Positions 31,747 through 44,993 of a DNA stretch of 64,000 nt are shown here, one piece after another (within the stretch, counting starts at the first letter, position 1; each line of letters begins with the position of its first letter). The notes under the pieces are model-generated. The model did no database searches. It was not told the DNA's origin and saw nothing but the letters and a program-made list of their open reading frames with translations. Position numbers and translations under genes: made by a program. The DNA is from Micropterus salmoides (taxonomy: Eukaryota > Chordata > Actinopteri > Centrarchiformes > Centrarchidae): NCBI RefSeq assembly GCF_014851395.1, contig NW_024040817.1:33514340-33578339 (forward strand), written 5' to 3'.

Positions 31747-34700
31747 ATGTCACAAACACTAAACTTGAAGTTTGTTACGTGGAACTGCAGGGCCCTACAA
31801 AGCGTTAAGAAGGTTAAACGAGTTATGACTAAATTAAAGGAAATGGACTCTAAGATAATATTTCTGCAAGAGACACACCTTATGGAGGAAGATGAGGGAA
31901 GGGTTAGGAGGAGGTGGCGGGGTAGTGTATTTACATCAGCATTTACATCTAGAGCAAGAGGAGTTATGACCCTTATTCATGAGTCTGTTCCACTTCAGGT
32001 AAAAAATGTTATTAAAGATAGGAAGGGTAGATATTTAATAATTCAGGGATCTTTACTACTGGAGACTCTAAATTTGGTAAATGTATACGTTCCTAATTCA
32101 GATGACTCAGCGTTTTATCAAGATTTATTCCTGTCACTCTCATCACTACCAGGGCGCTATGTGATCGCAGGGGACTTTAATTGTACCCTTTACCCAGCCA
32201 TAGATAGATCCACAGCAACGGGCCAATCACATAACAACTGTAGGATGACTTTACAAAGCTTTATAAAAGATTTGAGATTGCTGGACATCTTTAGGGAATT
32301 GCACCAACAAATCAAAGCCTATTCATGCTATTCAGCAACATTTCAGACATACTCAAGAATAGATTATTTTTTAATTTCATCAGAACTTATGCCCAAGATC
32401 CAAGATTGTTTATACGATAGCATAGTAATATCAGATCATGCACCGTGTTGCCTTATATATAGGGATGACAAACTTACATGTGACCCACCTAGATGGCGCT
32501 TTCAGCATAAATGGCTGCAGGATGAAGATTGTGTTAAATATATTGGACAACAGATTGAGGATTTTTTTCAAATAAATAAAAATCAAACATCAGCGTGCGT
32601 GAGATGGGATGCCTTTAAAGCGTTTCTTAGGGGGCATATTATTAGTTATACGGGTAACAAATCTAAGAAAGCTAGAAGGGATAGATTGGAATTAGAAACT
32701 AAAATCAAGACCATCCAGGAAATGGTTTATCAAACGAATGACACAGATTTGAAAAAAGAATTGCTGCTACTAAGAGCTGAATACGGTAAACAATCTAGTT
32801 TTAGGGCTGCATCTAGTCTGTTAAGATTAAAACAATCATTTTATGAACATGGAGATAAAGCAGGAAAATTATTAGCCTGGCAAATTAAACAACTTGAATC
32901 AACAATACCAATTACATCTATTATAACACAGGACAAAACTCTCACCGATCCTAGAGATATTAATAACACATTTAAAGACTACTATCAGAAGTTATATGAT
33001 TTCCAAAAAAAACAGGACGATAACGACCTAAAAACTTTTTTGAATGCACTAAATATTCCAATTATTTCAGATGATTCGAGGGTCAATTTAAATATAGGAA
33101 TAAACAAAGTGGAAATATCGCAGGCTATTGATGGAATGAACTCTGGTAAGCAAGCAGGACCAGATGGTATTCCCATTGACCTCTTTAAAAAATTCAAAGA
33201 TAAATTGTTAACACCTCTATTAGATATGTTTACAGAGACATTTGAAAAAGGCGAACTTCCATCTTCCATGAATCATGCCCTTATTACTTTGCTGCCAAAG
33301 CCTGGTAAACCCCCTAATAAATGTGAAAACTTCAGACCTATTAGTTTAGGGTCGAATGGCCCTATCTTTTTCATGTTTTGGAAAGATTTGGTTGTGGAAC
33401 TAACTTTATAAAATGGGTGAAAATACTATATAACAACCCAACTGCGGAAGTCATGTCAAATAAGTTATTTTCAGAGACAATTAAAACTAAAAAGGGTTGT
33501 AGGCAAGGATGTCCACTCTCTGCCTTGCTGTTTACGCTAGCAATAGAGCCTTTTGCAACAGCCATTCGTTCAAATTTCAGGTTATAAAGTAAACAATACT
33601 AAATCCTCCATTCTCTTATTAAACATAGCTGAAAGGACCAATCCTATCTATGAGATTGCTCAATTTAAAGTAGTGGAAAAGTTTACCTATTTGGGTGTCC
33701 AGATTTTTCCAGTATTAGATCAGGTTGTTAAAACTAACTATGAACACATGATGAAAACAATAAATGACTCAATTAAGAGATGGACAAACATGCCTATATC
33801 TATAATGGGAAGAGTCAATATTCTAAAAAATGAATGTACTACCAAAGTTACTCTACCTTTTCCAAAACATTCCACTGCCGCCCCCTCCTGAACTTTTTAT
33901 ATGGTTGAAAAAAACCACTGTGAGCTTTATATGGAATAATGGGAGGCCTAGGGTTCGTCTTTTCTTACTCTATTTACCATTCGATGGTGGGGGACTAAAG
34001 TGTCCCAACTTTAAATTCTACTATTGGGCCACACAGTTAAGGACTATCATCTTTTACTTTTCAAGCAAAAACAATCCACATTGGGTCGAAATGGAGTCTC
34101 ATGACTTAAAATTATGTAAATTATTATGTATTCTGACAGGGCAAAAAACCTACGGAAACAAACCAGAAATCCAATACTAAAAAATATGATTAAAGTCTGG
34201 CATGATGTTAGTAAATCTTTCAAAGAATCAAACATTTTGTCACAATTTAGCCCAATATGGGGCAATCAGCTCTTCGTACCTGGAAGGGCAGATGCAACTT
34301 TTAAACGATGGGCATCTGCAGGACTAAAAACAATTAATGACCTTTATACATCAGAGTCCGATATATTTATGTCTTTCGAAGAGTTACAATCCAAATTCAA
34401 GCTTGATAAAAAACATTATTTTAAATACCTTCAGTTGAGAAGTTTTGTGAAAGCGAATCATGGTAATCTAAGTAGACCCCCCCTTACATCGCTAGAAAAG
34501 TTGATGATCAAAAATAAATTGAGAAAAGGCATTATTTCTGACCTTTACAACCTATTGATCTCCACTATAGTAGAGAATTCGAGGGATAAACTTAGGTCTT
34601 GGAATGTGGATCTGTCATTATCGCTGGGGGAGCAAGATTGGGAAAGGGCTTGTGTTACAACCCACACCATGTCCATAAATAGCCGTCTTAGAATGCTACA

Positions 34701-35190
34701 ATATAAATGGCTCATGCGCGTATATGTTACACCTGTGCAAGTCAATAATTATAATAACAATATACCGGCTGTATGCATAAAGTGTGGCTCCAGAGGGACT
34801 CTAATACATTGCATGTGGGAGTGCAGACAAATAAAAATATTCTGGGAGGAGGTAAAGAATCTAATTGAAAAAATTATCTCTAAGCAGATAGTATTGGACC
34901 CAAAACTGTTTTTAATTGCTTTGTACCCAGAGAAGCATAATTACAGCAAAACTGAATGCACTTTTATAAATATAAGTTTGTTGTCTGCAAAGAAATGTAT
35001 AGCCTTGTCTTGGAAGATTGTGAACAGACCCAGCGCCACCCAGTGGTTAAAGCAGATGATGTCCAGCCTCCCCCTAGAGAGAATAACATACATTAAGAAG
35101 TCTAAACAACATTTATTCGATAGGATTTGGGGACCTTTCATAGACTTTATTAAAGACTTAGATTTGATAGAGGATTCTTTGGATTTTTGA
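31747..35190 (+). pseudogene. L1 ORF2 (endonuclease-reverse transcriptase), broken
   Basis: It starts MSQTLNLKFVTWNCRALQSV. The N-terminal endonuclease is intact by eye: N in WNCRAL, E in FLQETH, D/N in AGDFNCTL, and D/H in ISDHAP. The reverse transcriptase begins with SGKQAGPDGIPIDLFKK and LLPKPGKPPNKCENFRPISL. At about 33,347 a deletion joins PISL directly to the EWPYLF region out of frame, removing the first catalytic-Asp motif. At about 33,575 a second deletion joins AIEPFATAIRS to SGYKVNNTKSS, removing the Y/F-A-D-D motif. The C-terminal part runs in other frames (33,830-34,180, then 34,126-35,190) and includes the zinc-knuckle-like C-I-K-C-G...H-C-M-W-E-C at about residue 215 of the last frame. 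The enzyme cannot be active. Confidence 0.93.
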
Positions 35191-35546
35191 GACAATGAAA
35201 CCTGCAGCTCCACAATTTAAATTCAAATTTAAGTTTAAATTTCACTGTAAATAGAGTGGAAGAATGTATACTTGGAGATAGAATTATATGTTATACTATG
35301 TTTTTATTTCTATGTTTTTATTTTTATGCTTAACGACCTCTGTTGAAGCGAGAAGCGCTGTTCACTGTTTTAGTTTTATCCTGTAAAAGTATTGCCTATT
35401 TATGGGTTTAAATTCATGTAATGCAGTCATTATGCTCACATGGACAAATGTACATGGACAAATTTGTAATAACAAGACCGTGATTGTATTTACATGAAAA
35501 GGAAACTTAATAAAAATATTTTGGCAAAAAAATAAAAATAAAAGTA

Positions 35547-37340
35547 ACCTGACTTAGGTCCATACAGTATGGGTCAAGCTACAAAAACACTAGACCACCT
35601 ACAGCTTGAAGCCCCTTTCAGACACACACCCTGCTATGTTAATCTGATGGCCATTTAACATGTCTGCCTCATATCTAAATAGGCTGAATTGGACCTGAAA
35701 CATTTTCATATTACTTTCAACATGACACAAGATTGATAAAAATACTGCAGCAGCACAAGGTGAAACATGTAGAAAGAGACTGAGAAATTGGAGAAATCTC
35801 AGTCCTCATATGCACAAATAAAAAACTAAAAGCAGTTTAATAAACTATGAAACCATGTGAAAGAGCCAATTTTAAGTTGCTGAGGAGATTTTTCTCCGTT
35901 CATCAGTCTTTAAACAAATAATTTCCCTCACCGTGTGACAGAAGAGGTAAAAAATACCCCGAATATTCTCACCGCTCTCTCCTTATATTTTTAATTTAGA
36001 AATTAAATTATTCAACTCAATGTCCTGTCTTTCAATACTTGTGTTCTAATAACGTCAATTGATGACAAAATGTATTAGTGGATTCCCTGGATGCTGATTA
36101 TAAGCAATGAGCAATGATGCTGAAAACTGCTCATGCTTTCGATTTTAACTTTTGTAAGGAGTACTCCAGTGAGGTTACACTTCCATAAGCTAAGAAACTT
36201 CAAGGCTCAAAACAAAAGGAGACCTTCAAAATAGCAAATCATTTAGTTGTGGGAGTTTAAGAAGAGACCCTGTATTAGTTAGTTCAAATTTCCACATCAG
36301 CTTTACGGCTTACCAAACTATTTGTTAGGGCTAATTGCAGTTATTTTCACTGATATTGCAAATGTGAAATGATTTGTGATACAAGGGGGAGGGATTGTGT
36401 TGCATCATTATTCTCATTTTCATTAAAAAAATTCAAATTAATTATGGTGTGATTTCTTTGGGGAAACAAAGATGTTTTCTTAAGTCCATACTAGAATACG
36501 AAGTGTAAACCAGGATATCTCTGCAGCACGACAATATTTAATCTAAAATGGTATTTTGACATACACATCACCTCTAATAAATATTGCACCTCCTGTGATT
36601 TGAAAATTGCAGTAAAACATAGTGATTTCTATCAAATTTAATTAATTGTGATGTCATTAAGTCCTGCTCATACACACACATATTAAACTAAGATTTAAGG
36701 TGAACACAGAGACACATTCCTCCTTCAGCAAATGTAAAGTGAAATATTCTTATCATTTGCTGGCTGTGGCACCTCCTCATTTCCTTGTGTTTCCACCATT
36801 TTCCCTTCCCCTGTGTTTCCTTTCGCTTCCCTGGAATGCCATGGAACGCCATAGAACTTCCTCTTGCACAATTTGAGTTTGTTTTGAATGAATGTGTTCT
36901 CTTTTATTTCCCTCGTCTGTGTCCTGCTTTTGGGTCTCCTGGATTACTAGTTATAATACTAAATATGTCAAACTCTACACATACATCATCCTGCACAGTG
37001 AAGCTGTGAACAAGACTCCAAATAAATTTTTCAGGGAGAGACTTCTTGAGACTTGAGGAACCCATCAGCTGGAGCAACCCTGTAGGCAGCCAATAAAACA
37101 AGTGAATGAGCACTGTGCTGACTGTGTTTTACAGTAGCAAAATCCTTTCTGTCTTTCAATCTTAGCACGAATGCATAGCTCTTGTGTGACAGACCTGAAA
37201 GGTATGTGAACAAATTACTTCCTTCATTGGAAAGTATATAAAAATAGACCTGGAATGGAATTTCTACAATTACCTCTGTCATGTCACAGTCTCATTATGG
37301 CATGATCATTATGACCAATCAGAACTGAGTTTTCTTGTCA
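35547..37340. other. No recognisable feature
   Basis: AT-rich sequence without convincing coding frames, repeat ends or hairpins by eye. The open frames at 36,785-37,009 and 37,031-37,282 have no recognisable motif. Confidence 0.5.
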
Positions 37341-37500
37341 AGTTGATTTAATTTATATAGCCCAATATCACAAATCTGCGTCAAGGGGTTTTACAATCTG
37401 TACAGCATATGGCACCCCCTATCCTTAGACCTTCAATTTGGAAAAGGAAAAACTCCCCAAAACCCTTTTAACCGAGAAAAATGGAAGAAAAAACGTGGGT
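37341..37500 (+). repeat. Interspersed repeat with 'tttatatagcccaatatcaca' start
   Basis: TTTAATTTATATAGCCCAAT, GTTTTACAATCTGTACAGCA and GGAAAAACTCCCCAAAACCC are in the fixed order of a very common fish repeat. It is similar in style to the 62,205-62,440 family. Confidence 0.6.
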
Positions 37501-40500
37501 TTCTCACTATTGTGCATGGGTTAATAAGTACTGGTCTCACTTTCACTGAACTCCACGGACCACTGGGATTTTCACTCATCAGATAAAACATGCATCATCT
37601 TGTCTGCCTGTCGTGATCACTTGCTCTATTTTCCATCATGCCCTCACACCAGCCACATGGCTTGTCTTGTGTTAATGTGTTCATATGAGAGCTGTCTGCT
37701 CACATTATTCTGACACCTGCACATCCACTTTTTTACAGCAGTGAAGGTGTGCACAAACTGCATCAGCTGGAAGCTCAAACACCACAACAGTCAGAAAAGT
37801 AAAAGATGTAAAAAACCAAACAAAACCGAGACAATAAGCTCTTTAAAATAAAACCTAACAAGAGGTGATCACTTTAGTAAGAGTTATACAATAGCTTAGT
37901 GGCTGTTCTTACACACGTGTTCATGTGAAGGCTGAACAGTAATGGGATCACAGCAACTAAATACATTTACAAGTAGAAGTACTGTACTGAAGTACAATTT
38001 TTAAGTATTTGTCCTCTTTTTTTCCACTACATTTATGTGAAAGTTTCCATTACTAATGATTGCAGGCAAAATATGAGATTATAAAATATGATGTAGTGCT
38101 GTACTATTAAACTAACGAGTATTGTATAAAGTTGGCTACACATTGACAATTTACATTATTGAGTAATTATAGCCAATACAAAACTAAACAAACTCCATCC
38201 ATTGATGAAGATCACAAGGTGTAGCCTTTTTATATACAGTCTATGTGTGTAGCTGAATGATCAAACCTGGAGATAAAACTCTCACTGCAAGGTATTTTAG
38301 TATAATTCCATTATAGCTGGCAAACTATCTGCTGAGGAAGATAATGTGATAAGAAAAGCTAATAAATGAACCTTGTGGTAAAAAAAAAATTCTGACAGAC
38401 GTTTATGCAGCACTTTAATGCCTCTGAACTGTATCGCAAAGAGCTCAGAAAGAAAAAACTCATTATATGCATTATTAGTAATATTAGACCGCAAATCGAC
38501 CAAATATTATGAACAAGGATGTAGAAACAGGATGAACAGTAATGATTCAGGGCTTATTACAGTGGAGTCCTATCACAAAATGTTTTATGGACTAAATTGG
38601 ACCAGACAAAGTACCCCAAGTACTGGCACCCTTTTTTTTTTAAACAGATCATGACCTATTTCTGGGGGGAAAGCCCACGCTGACATGTATATGTGGTTAC
38701 CAAATTATTTGCATAAATACAGCCTATAGATGGCTTACGCACATTCAAAATCTATCCGTGTTCTCTGACATGTTAAATATCTTATTACGAGTCGAACATT
38801 ATCCTTTAATGAGAGTTCAAAATATTTTTTAAAAGTCTACCTGCCCTATACTCTGCTGTACATTACGTTGTTGCTCTGCTGATATGGTAGTATCCCTTTC
38901 AGACCGTCTGACAGACACAGAATCCCCTTTCAGATTGCATGTTAGGATGACACAAGGAGGTGGAAACTGAAACTAAATGAACACTTGTGATCAGGTAGAT
39001 CTCACCAAAAATCCACATGCATATTAATTTCAGCACCTCTGATAAAGTGCAGCTCTGCGACTCAGTGTGAGAGTGGGTTCGCTTGATTACTATCAGGACG
39101 TATGCTGGTGTCACATCAGATGGGTGGAGCTGATTTGCACCACGAGTCGACATAATAAGTTATACATTTGTTTTTTACTGCGTGGGAAAATTGATGTGGC
39201 CATGAAAGCTAGTGAAAAGTGTCAATGCCATGAGTTTCACGCTCAATAAGTTGGCAGCTCTGAAATCATGAGACAGCTTTTACCTTGATGAAAAATATTG
39301 TCATGTCTGTATCTTTGCTTCAGTAGTCTTCTGCTCTAAATATGTAAAATTTTGCAACTTTTTCTAAATGTTCTTAAAATCCTTTTTTCGAGAACTCATC
39401 AAAATCGTTATACCATCATCCCTAAACTTTGACAGGATCATTTGGTGACTTTGTTCATCTACAATTATAAAAAGAATTGTGACACGTCAATCCTTTTTTG
39501 AAATTATACATTTTTACTTTTGTATCTTTAATTTAAATTCTATATAAATGCTTATAAATCAAAATTGGCTTAAGCTATTGTAACAAAACTTGAAACATGT
39601 GTTCGGATGCTAGGTACAAGCTTAGCTGAGCAGTCCTGGGATATTCTACAAATAGGGGGTGCCACAAATGCAAAAAGTTTGAATCTCATAAATGGCTACA
39701 TGGCTTTGTACAAAATCTGTTTACAAAATATAGGGTCACTATTGAGTTGATGCATAAACTGTGGTAATGATTGATAAAAGCGATAAAAGTACAAAGTTGA
39801 TGAATTAATTTAACATCGATATCTCCACAAGTCTTTAGTCTAATGCTACAATAATTGGCACAGACATTCTCTAGATGGTAGGTATCAAAGATATCTAAGG
39901 GTGTTCAGTTCGGTCAAACAGTGAGTCCGCAGTAATGTAATTTGTAAGCTGTAATTTGTACTGTATGCACATTTTCTTTTGTGCTCAGTGTTGGATCAAA
40001 TGTCACCAAAATAAACATACAAAAAAAGAATGCGGTCGTCCTCTCCTCACGCACATGCCCGCCAGCTCCTAGAGTTGAATTGTCTTGAACTTTTTGTACA
40101 CAACCACTATGTATAATTTAACTCAGCTACAGATGTACAGCGCATATAAGCCGTTGCCATAGTTACTATCCATAGAGGGCCTGGCATTTACTTGCGGAGC
40201 GTTTGTCTCCCTTTCTGTTCACATGAGGAGTGCAGAGCGATCCTGTGGGGCCAAGTGACTTTGCAAGCAGTGTCGCTTCCCATCTGAAAAGATCTTAACA
40301 GTTAAAAACAGATAAATAGAGTAAGAACTGTGTTTTTGCAGTCTAAATCAGCAGAATGGGAGCACCTTTGTGCATATTAAAAATTCTACCACTTAACAGG
40401 TTTGAACTCAAACTTCGGATGTAAAAGTGGTACAAAAGTGGCAAGATCTTTAACAACTGACTATTCACTATTCACTGGGGATTCATTGCTTTCCACACAC

Positions 40501-40600
40501 GTTCTTACAACATAAGTTGTATTGTCAAATATTGGGTGACATTTGATCAAACATTTGGGGAAATAGAAAATTTTGTGTCTACAGTACTAATTTTAGGACT
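37501..40600. other. No recognisable feature
   Basis: About 3.1 kb of AT-rich DNA. Small open frames (38,418-38,654; 39,067-39,249) show no motif. I see no repeat boundary that I can support. Confidence 0.45.
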
Positions 40601-40601
40601 G

Positions 40602-40800
40602 CTGTGGCTCAGGAGGTAGCAGGTCACCCACTTATCAGAAGGTCAGTTTGATCCCAAGCTTTACATGTCCCCAAATTGCTCCTAAAGTCTTTGTCATCAG
40701 TGTATGAATTTGTGTGAATGATTAGTTCCTTTCTGATGTGCAGTTGGCACCTTGCAATGTGTATGAATGTAATATGTAGTGTAAAGTGTTGTGAGTGGTA
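40602..40800 (+). mobile_element. tRNA-derived SINE
   Basis: GCTGTGGCTCAGGAGGTAGC is an A-box-like head and GTCAGTTTGATCCC a B box. A GTGTGAATGATTAGTTCC body and the tail AAAGTGTTGTGAGTGG follow. Same class as 24,830-25,012. Confidence 0.7.
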
Positions 40801-40807
40801 GATATTA

Positions 40808-41584
40808 GCGCTGAACGAGTAATCATTTTCAAATTGAAATTTGAAAGAACGCGATTAGCTAATCATGAAGGCAGCAATTAAAATGTTGGTTAATCATGCA
40901 GCGCATCGGACCCATTTTAAACAGTCATGCAGTTAAAAATTAATTACGTTGTCATCCTTGTGTGACAAACCTGCTTGCCAATCACACGCGCCATGCTTCT
41001 CCTATGGTTCCTACTCACCGAGCCGGCACAGGGCGTGTACATTTTACAAGAACAAATTAAACTAGAGGAAAACATGTGGGATCATGGCATCAGCCGAACC
41101 GACACAGGCATCGGCTGTGCCGCGGTTTGTTTGGCGTGAACTCACACTTAAGTGTTTCAGCAGCGGAGCATTTAGCTGCACAACGTTGTTAACGTGTTGT
41201 CATTTTGTGTGCTTCAACTATGGATAACAGCTCTCAGTGAGCCTGTTTCTTTCCGCTCTGTGCAGGCTACACATCCCACATGGAACATTTCAAAATAATA
41301 GGCGTTTTGCCTGCCTGATTTTGCTGACTTGTTCAGATTTTGTTAATTGTTCAGTTGTCCTTGCTTTTTATGCTTTTATTTTGAAAATTGACCGGATTCT
41401 CTCTGCTGTTCTGTGTCTGACTTTCTGCATGGTTCGTCTGCTCTGTGCTGCTTGTCGCGGCTTCCATCAAAAATAGACTGGAAGTGAATATTGAACTTAA
41501 AAATAAATAATAATCGCAAATTGAATCGTTATCGCTGGCAGAAAAATCGCAATTAGATTTTTTTACCCAAATCGTTCAGCCCTT
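40808..41584. mobile_element. hAT-like element (GGGCTGAACGATT type)
   Basis: The left end GCGCTGAACGAGTAATCATT and the right end AATCGTTCAGCCC (41,571-41,583, inverted) match a common fish hAT family whose sequence next to the terminus is also recognisable (GCAATTAGATTTTTTTACCC). The interior has a short frame MASAEPTQASAVPRFVW at about 41,084 but no transposase. No clear 8-bp duplication is visible. Confidence 0.6.
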
Positions 41585-41934
41585 GTACATATCAGCTGTT
41601 CCAAATAGTGTTCAGATTAGTCAAGTGATATTCAGTGTACTATTACTGTAATGATAACAACTTGTAGTGATGTTCTAATGAACAGGGGAAGTCACATGTT
41701 AAAGCTCTCATAACTGTCAGCTAAATTTATGCTATTCCTTAGCTAGCCTGTCTGTCTCAGACTGTATATGGACCTTAATTCTGGTGGGTTGGTAGATTTA
41801 TTATGTCACAATATAACAGGTTATAGAGTGAAATTGAATTTGTAACTCCCTTCTGCTACATAGCAGACAATATACATTTATATAGAAGCAATTATAAAAA
41901 ATGATAAACAGAAATAAACTATATTCAATGGAGC

Positions 41935-42075
41935 AGTACTTTGGAGTTTAAAAGTCTGATAGCTTGGGGGAAGAAGCTGCTCTGCAGTCTGGTGGTGTGG
42001 CAGCAGAAACTTCTACATCTCTTCCCAGAAGCCAGCAGGGTGAACAGGCAGTGGCTGGGTGCAGCGGCATAAGGT
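41935..42075 (-). mobile_element. LINE RT C-terminal fragment
   Basis: The minus strand encodes LFTLLASGKRCRSFCCHTTR then LQSSFFPQAIRLLNS, the C-terminal signature of L2/Rex1-type LINEs. No upstream polymerase region is attached. Confidence 0.7.
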
Positions 42076-42889
42076 AGTAACAACGGGCCCTAGTGCAGGC
42101 TGTTATGATGGGCCCTTGGGCTACACCGCATGAAGCACACGCAAAGACACTGCGTTTGTGTCTAAAAGGGAACACTATATTGGCAAATGTATGTGCCTTA
42201 TTTCCTCATTTTGCCAACTGATACGATTAGATGCAGTAAATACCTAATTTAAAGCTCCTTTAATTGACTTATTATTTCCATATTAACATTAAATTCAACA
42301 GTTCTCTTTGTGTGCGTCTCTCTCCAACACACACACACTGCTGCAGCAGCTGTGTTCTGTGCGGCTGGACGCAGCAGTCTAAAGTTAAGTACCATCATGT
42401 GATGGATTTTAGAGTTTTGTATTTGCAAAGTACATAAGTCAAAGAGAAAGTTATAAGGAGCATGGTCGGTGCTGTCATTGTCAATATCCTGAAACGTCAC
42501 TACAATCAGCTGAGTGAAGGAGGAGTCCACAGTGCTGAAAAGACGCAGACTTTTTCAGGCAACTTCAGTGCAATATCCTCCCGAATCACGACAACCACAT
42601 TCCTCTTCAACAAAGAGGCAAGACATTATAGGTGGTGAATAAGTAAGAAAAGTGGCCAACTTATAAAACAACACCATGTTCTGGAAACAGGCCAGGCGCG
42701 CACACAGTCACGCACATCTATTTGAATGGCATACAATGAGCCTGCATTGAGCGAGATCTTTGACAATGTCCTCAGTAATCCAAAACAATGTAATTTGGGA
42801 GCTTTGCGACCCTCTCCTCCAGTTCTTTTCTCTCGTGACTCTTTTTATAACTACTTTTATGTTTGAATAGCATCGACTTCCAGCTTGCA

Positions 42890-43440
42890 CGTGGGTCTGC
42901 ACCCATCTACCTAAACTCCATAATACAAACTTACGTTCCTTCTCGGCCGCTACGCTCCTCCAACGAACGCCGCCTGGCTCTGCCATCCCTTCACACAAAG
43001 CAATCCCAGTCCCGGCTATTCTCATCTGTGACACCACGATGGTGGAACGAGCTACCACACGCCATCAGAGCAGGGGCGTCCCTCTCTAACTTCAAGAAGC
43101 TCTTGAAAACTCATCTCTTCCGAGAACACTTCCTCTTATAACACCTCTAACTCCTAACCTCTAACATGCACTTCCTGTGCTCTTCTTCTATTCCCTACAA
43201 TGATCTTGTATTGATTGCACTTTGTTTTGATTGCTAACTCTTTATTCCTTCCCTAGGTATCTACCCCATTGATGTGATATGTACTGTGAGCTCTTACTAG
43301 TATTTGTTGCTGCTCTTACTAGTATGTATTGTCAGTTGTAGATCTGTAGTTGATGCTCTGTTGATGCTTGTATGTTGTTCCTCAAATGTAAGTCGCTTTG
43401 GATAAAAGCATCTGCCAAATGAGTAAATGTAAATGTAATG
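42890..43440 (+). mobile_element. LINE 3' end with TAAATG tail
   Basis: The frame encodes APIYLNSIIQTYVPSRPLRS, VTPRWWNELPHAIRAGASLS and NFKKLLKTHLFREHFLL, then a stop at 43,139. This is the C-terminus after the LINE polymerase. The UTR ends in AAGTCGCTTTGGATAAAAGC then ATCTGCCAAATGAGTAAATG and a (TAAATG)n tail. A second copy of the same 3' end is at 55,735-56,140, and the tail is shared with the SINE at 44,026-44,225. Confidence 0.8.
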
Positions 43441-44025
43441 TCTTTTAGTCTACTGGCCAGATTTTGCTAGTCCTGTCGTCTTGTCACATGATCAAATAGA
43501 AACAAAGATTGGGCAGTCATTTACATATTACCTAGCAATCATCACTGCATATGTAGCTATGTGACACGAATACCAAAGAAAATAAGGCTAAAATCATTCT
43601 GTTGAATCTGTGGAATCTATTTTTTTTTTATATTTTACCGTATACCTTATAGCAGGGGTGTCAAACTCATTTTCACCAAGGGCCACACAAGCATTACAGT
43701 TATCCTCAAAGGGCCAGTTGCAACTGTAAGACTGTTTAAATGCAACTACTCCTTAACATATTGTTAAATATATACATATTGTCTCTTTATTTGATGTATT
43801 CAAGTTAAGGACATTTATCAGATGTAAAAATATAGTCTTAATAAGAAAATTTCTCTCTCTGTTATTATAAGATAAATAAATTAATCTGATTTAAAAACCC
43901 TCATTACTCCATCAATCAAAGATCAAACATTTCAAGTAAATAACAAAGACAAATATCATCAAACATAATCTTTTACAGTAACTTCACTTTTTCACAGTCC
44001 AGAGGTGTAGAACCATGGTAAAAGG

Positions 44026-44225
44026 GGATGGCGATGGTGCAATGGATAAGACGCCTGCCTTTGGTGTGAGAGACCCGGGTTCCCCACTGTGACCCATCCA
44101 CCATTGTGTCCCTGAGCAAGACACTTAACCCCTAGTTGCTCCAAAGGCGTGTGACCTCTGACATGTATAACAATTGTAAGTCACTTTGGATAAAAGCATC
44201 AGCTAAATGAGTAAATGTAGTGTAA
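44026..44225 (+). mobile_element. tRNA-derived SINE with LINE-like tail
   Basis: The head GGCGATGGTGCAATGGATAA resembles a tRNA-Arg A-box region (GGCGCAATGGATAA). GGGTTCCCCACTG is a degraded B box. The 3' part GTAAGTCACTTTGGATAAAA then GCATCAGCTAAATGAGTAAA matches the LINE 3' tail at 43,390-43,430. It is a retroposed SINE inside a hAT element, not a functional tRNA gene. An inverted copy lies at 54,848-54,990. Confidence 0.85.
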
Positions 44226-44385
44226 AACAAATAATTGTGAGCTGCTAATAACGAGGGACAGATGTGGCATTTGATAAAACAAATAGTCCAGCTGCACACA
44301 GCCTTGCAGAGGGGATACATCCAACTAATGACAGATAGGTTGATTACCTGGAAAAATGTAGACGTATACGCTACTGTAGCCTAAG

Positions 44386-44993
44386 CATAGTTCACACTAC
44401 ACAATTTTTAGCCCAATTTGCTGCTCGGCGAGCTCGATCACCATCAGGCTGTGATCGGGAGTAAATCAGCGGTTGATCGGTGTGAGCTACTCAAAGACAC
44501 ATCAAAATGCCGACGTCTGCCAGATATCTAGCATGCCAAATATCTGGTGGAGTCGGCCGACTCAATATCCACATCCAGCCAATGAGAGCAGGCAGCTACT
44601 TTTCACCACAAAACACATTTTACTCTGCTCCAGCTCTGTAGCTCAGACGATCCCTGCTACTTGCGTGTCCTAATGTATTCTTTCACCCAGATTCTTTGTC
44701 TTTGTAATTGCTGTCTTTATAATAAACAACAGCTGTTTTGTCTGTAGGTTTGCGTCATTTCCCGTTTCACATTTCACCTGTGTTTTCTTAACAAAACGTC
44801 GTTTGGAGACCAGCGTCGGGTGACAAGAGTCGTTGTCAGCTTGTGTAGTGTGTGACCCCCTGTCACCAATCAGTCACGTAGTGTGAACGCCACAACGACT
44901 TCAAGAGTCCCGTCACATGACGGCAAGTTGTGTAGTGTGAACAGCACGGCCATCGGCCGACACTGACAGTCTTGTAGTCTGCACGAGCCTTAA
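44386..44993. mobile_element. Inverted-terminus repeat (GTTCACACTACACAA...)
   Basis: The left end TTCACACTACACAATTTTTA and the right end (reverse complement) GTGCAGACTACAAGACTGTC are related inverted termini. Internal steps GTAGTGTGAAC recur at 44,878 and 44,934. The part 44,615-44,760 is related to 54,290-54,405. Non-coding. Confidence 0.5.

Larger units (their letters stand above)
30156..35532 (+). mobile_element. L1-like LINE, 5.4 kb, 14-bp target duplication
   Basis: TAAAAATAAAAGTA occurs at 30,142-30,155 and again at 35,533-35,546, an exact 14-bp target-site duplication. The element begins GAACTTCCGGTTATGGCAGC, so its 5' end appears complete, and ends after AATAAAAATATTTTGGC in an A-rich tail. 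It has an L1 layout: ORF1 (RNA-binding), a 530-bp spacer, ORF2 (endonuclease plus reverse transcriptase) and a 3' UTR. It lies antisense to epb41, about 560 bp upstream of the headpiece exon. Inactivating changes are few in ORF1 and severe in ORF2. Confidence 0.93.

Noticed and set aside
44026..44100. Possible tRNA gene (GGCGCAATGGATAA-like head and B box)
   Set aside because: It has no cloverleaf 3' half, it is followed by the LINE-like tail, and a second dispersed copy exists in inverted orientation. It is a SINE.
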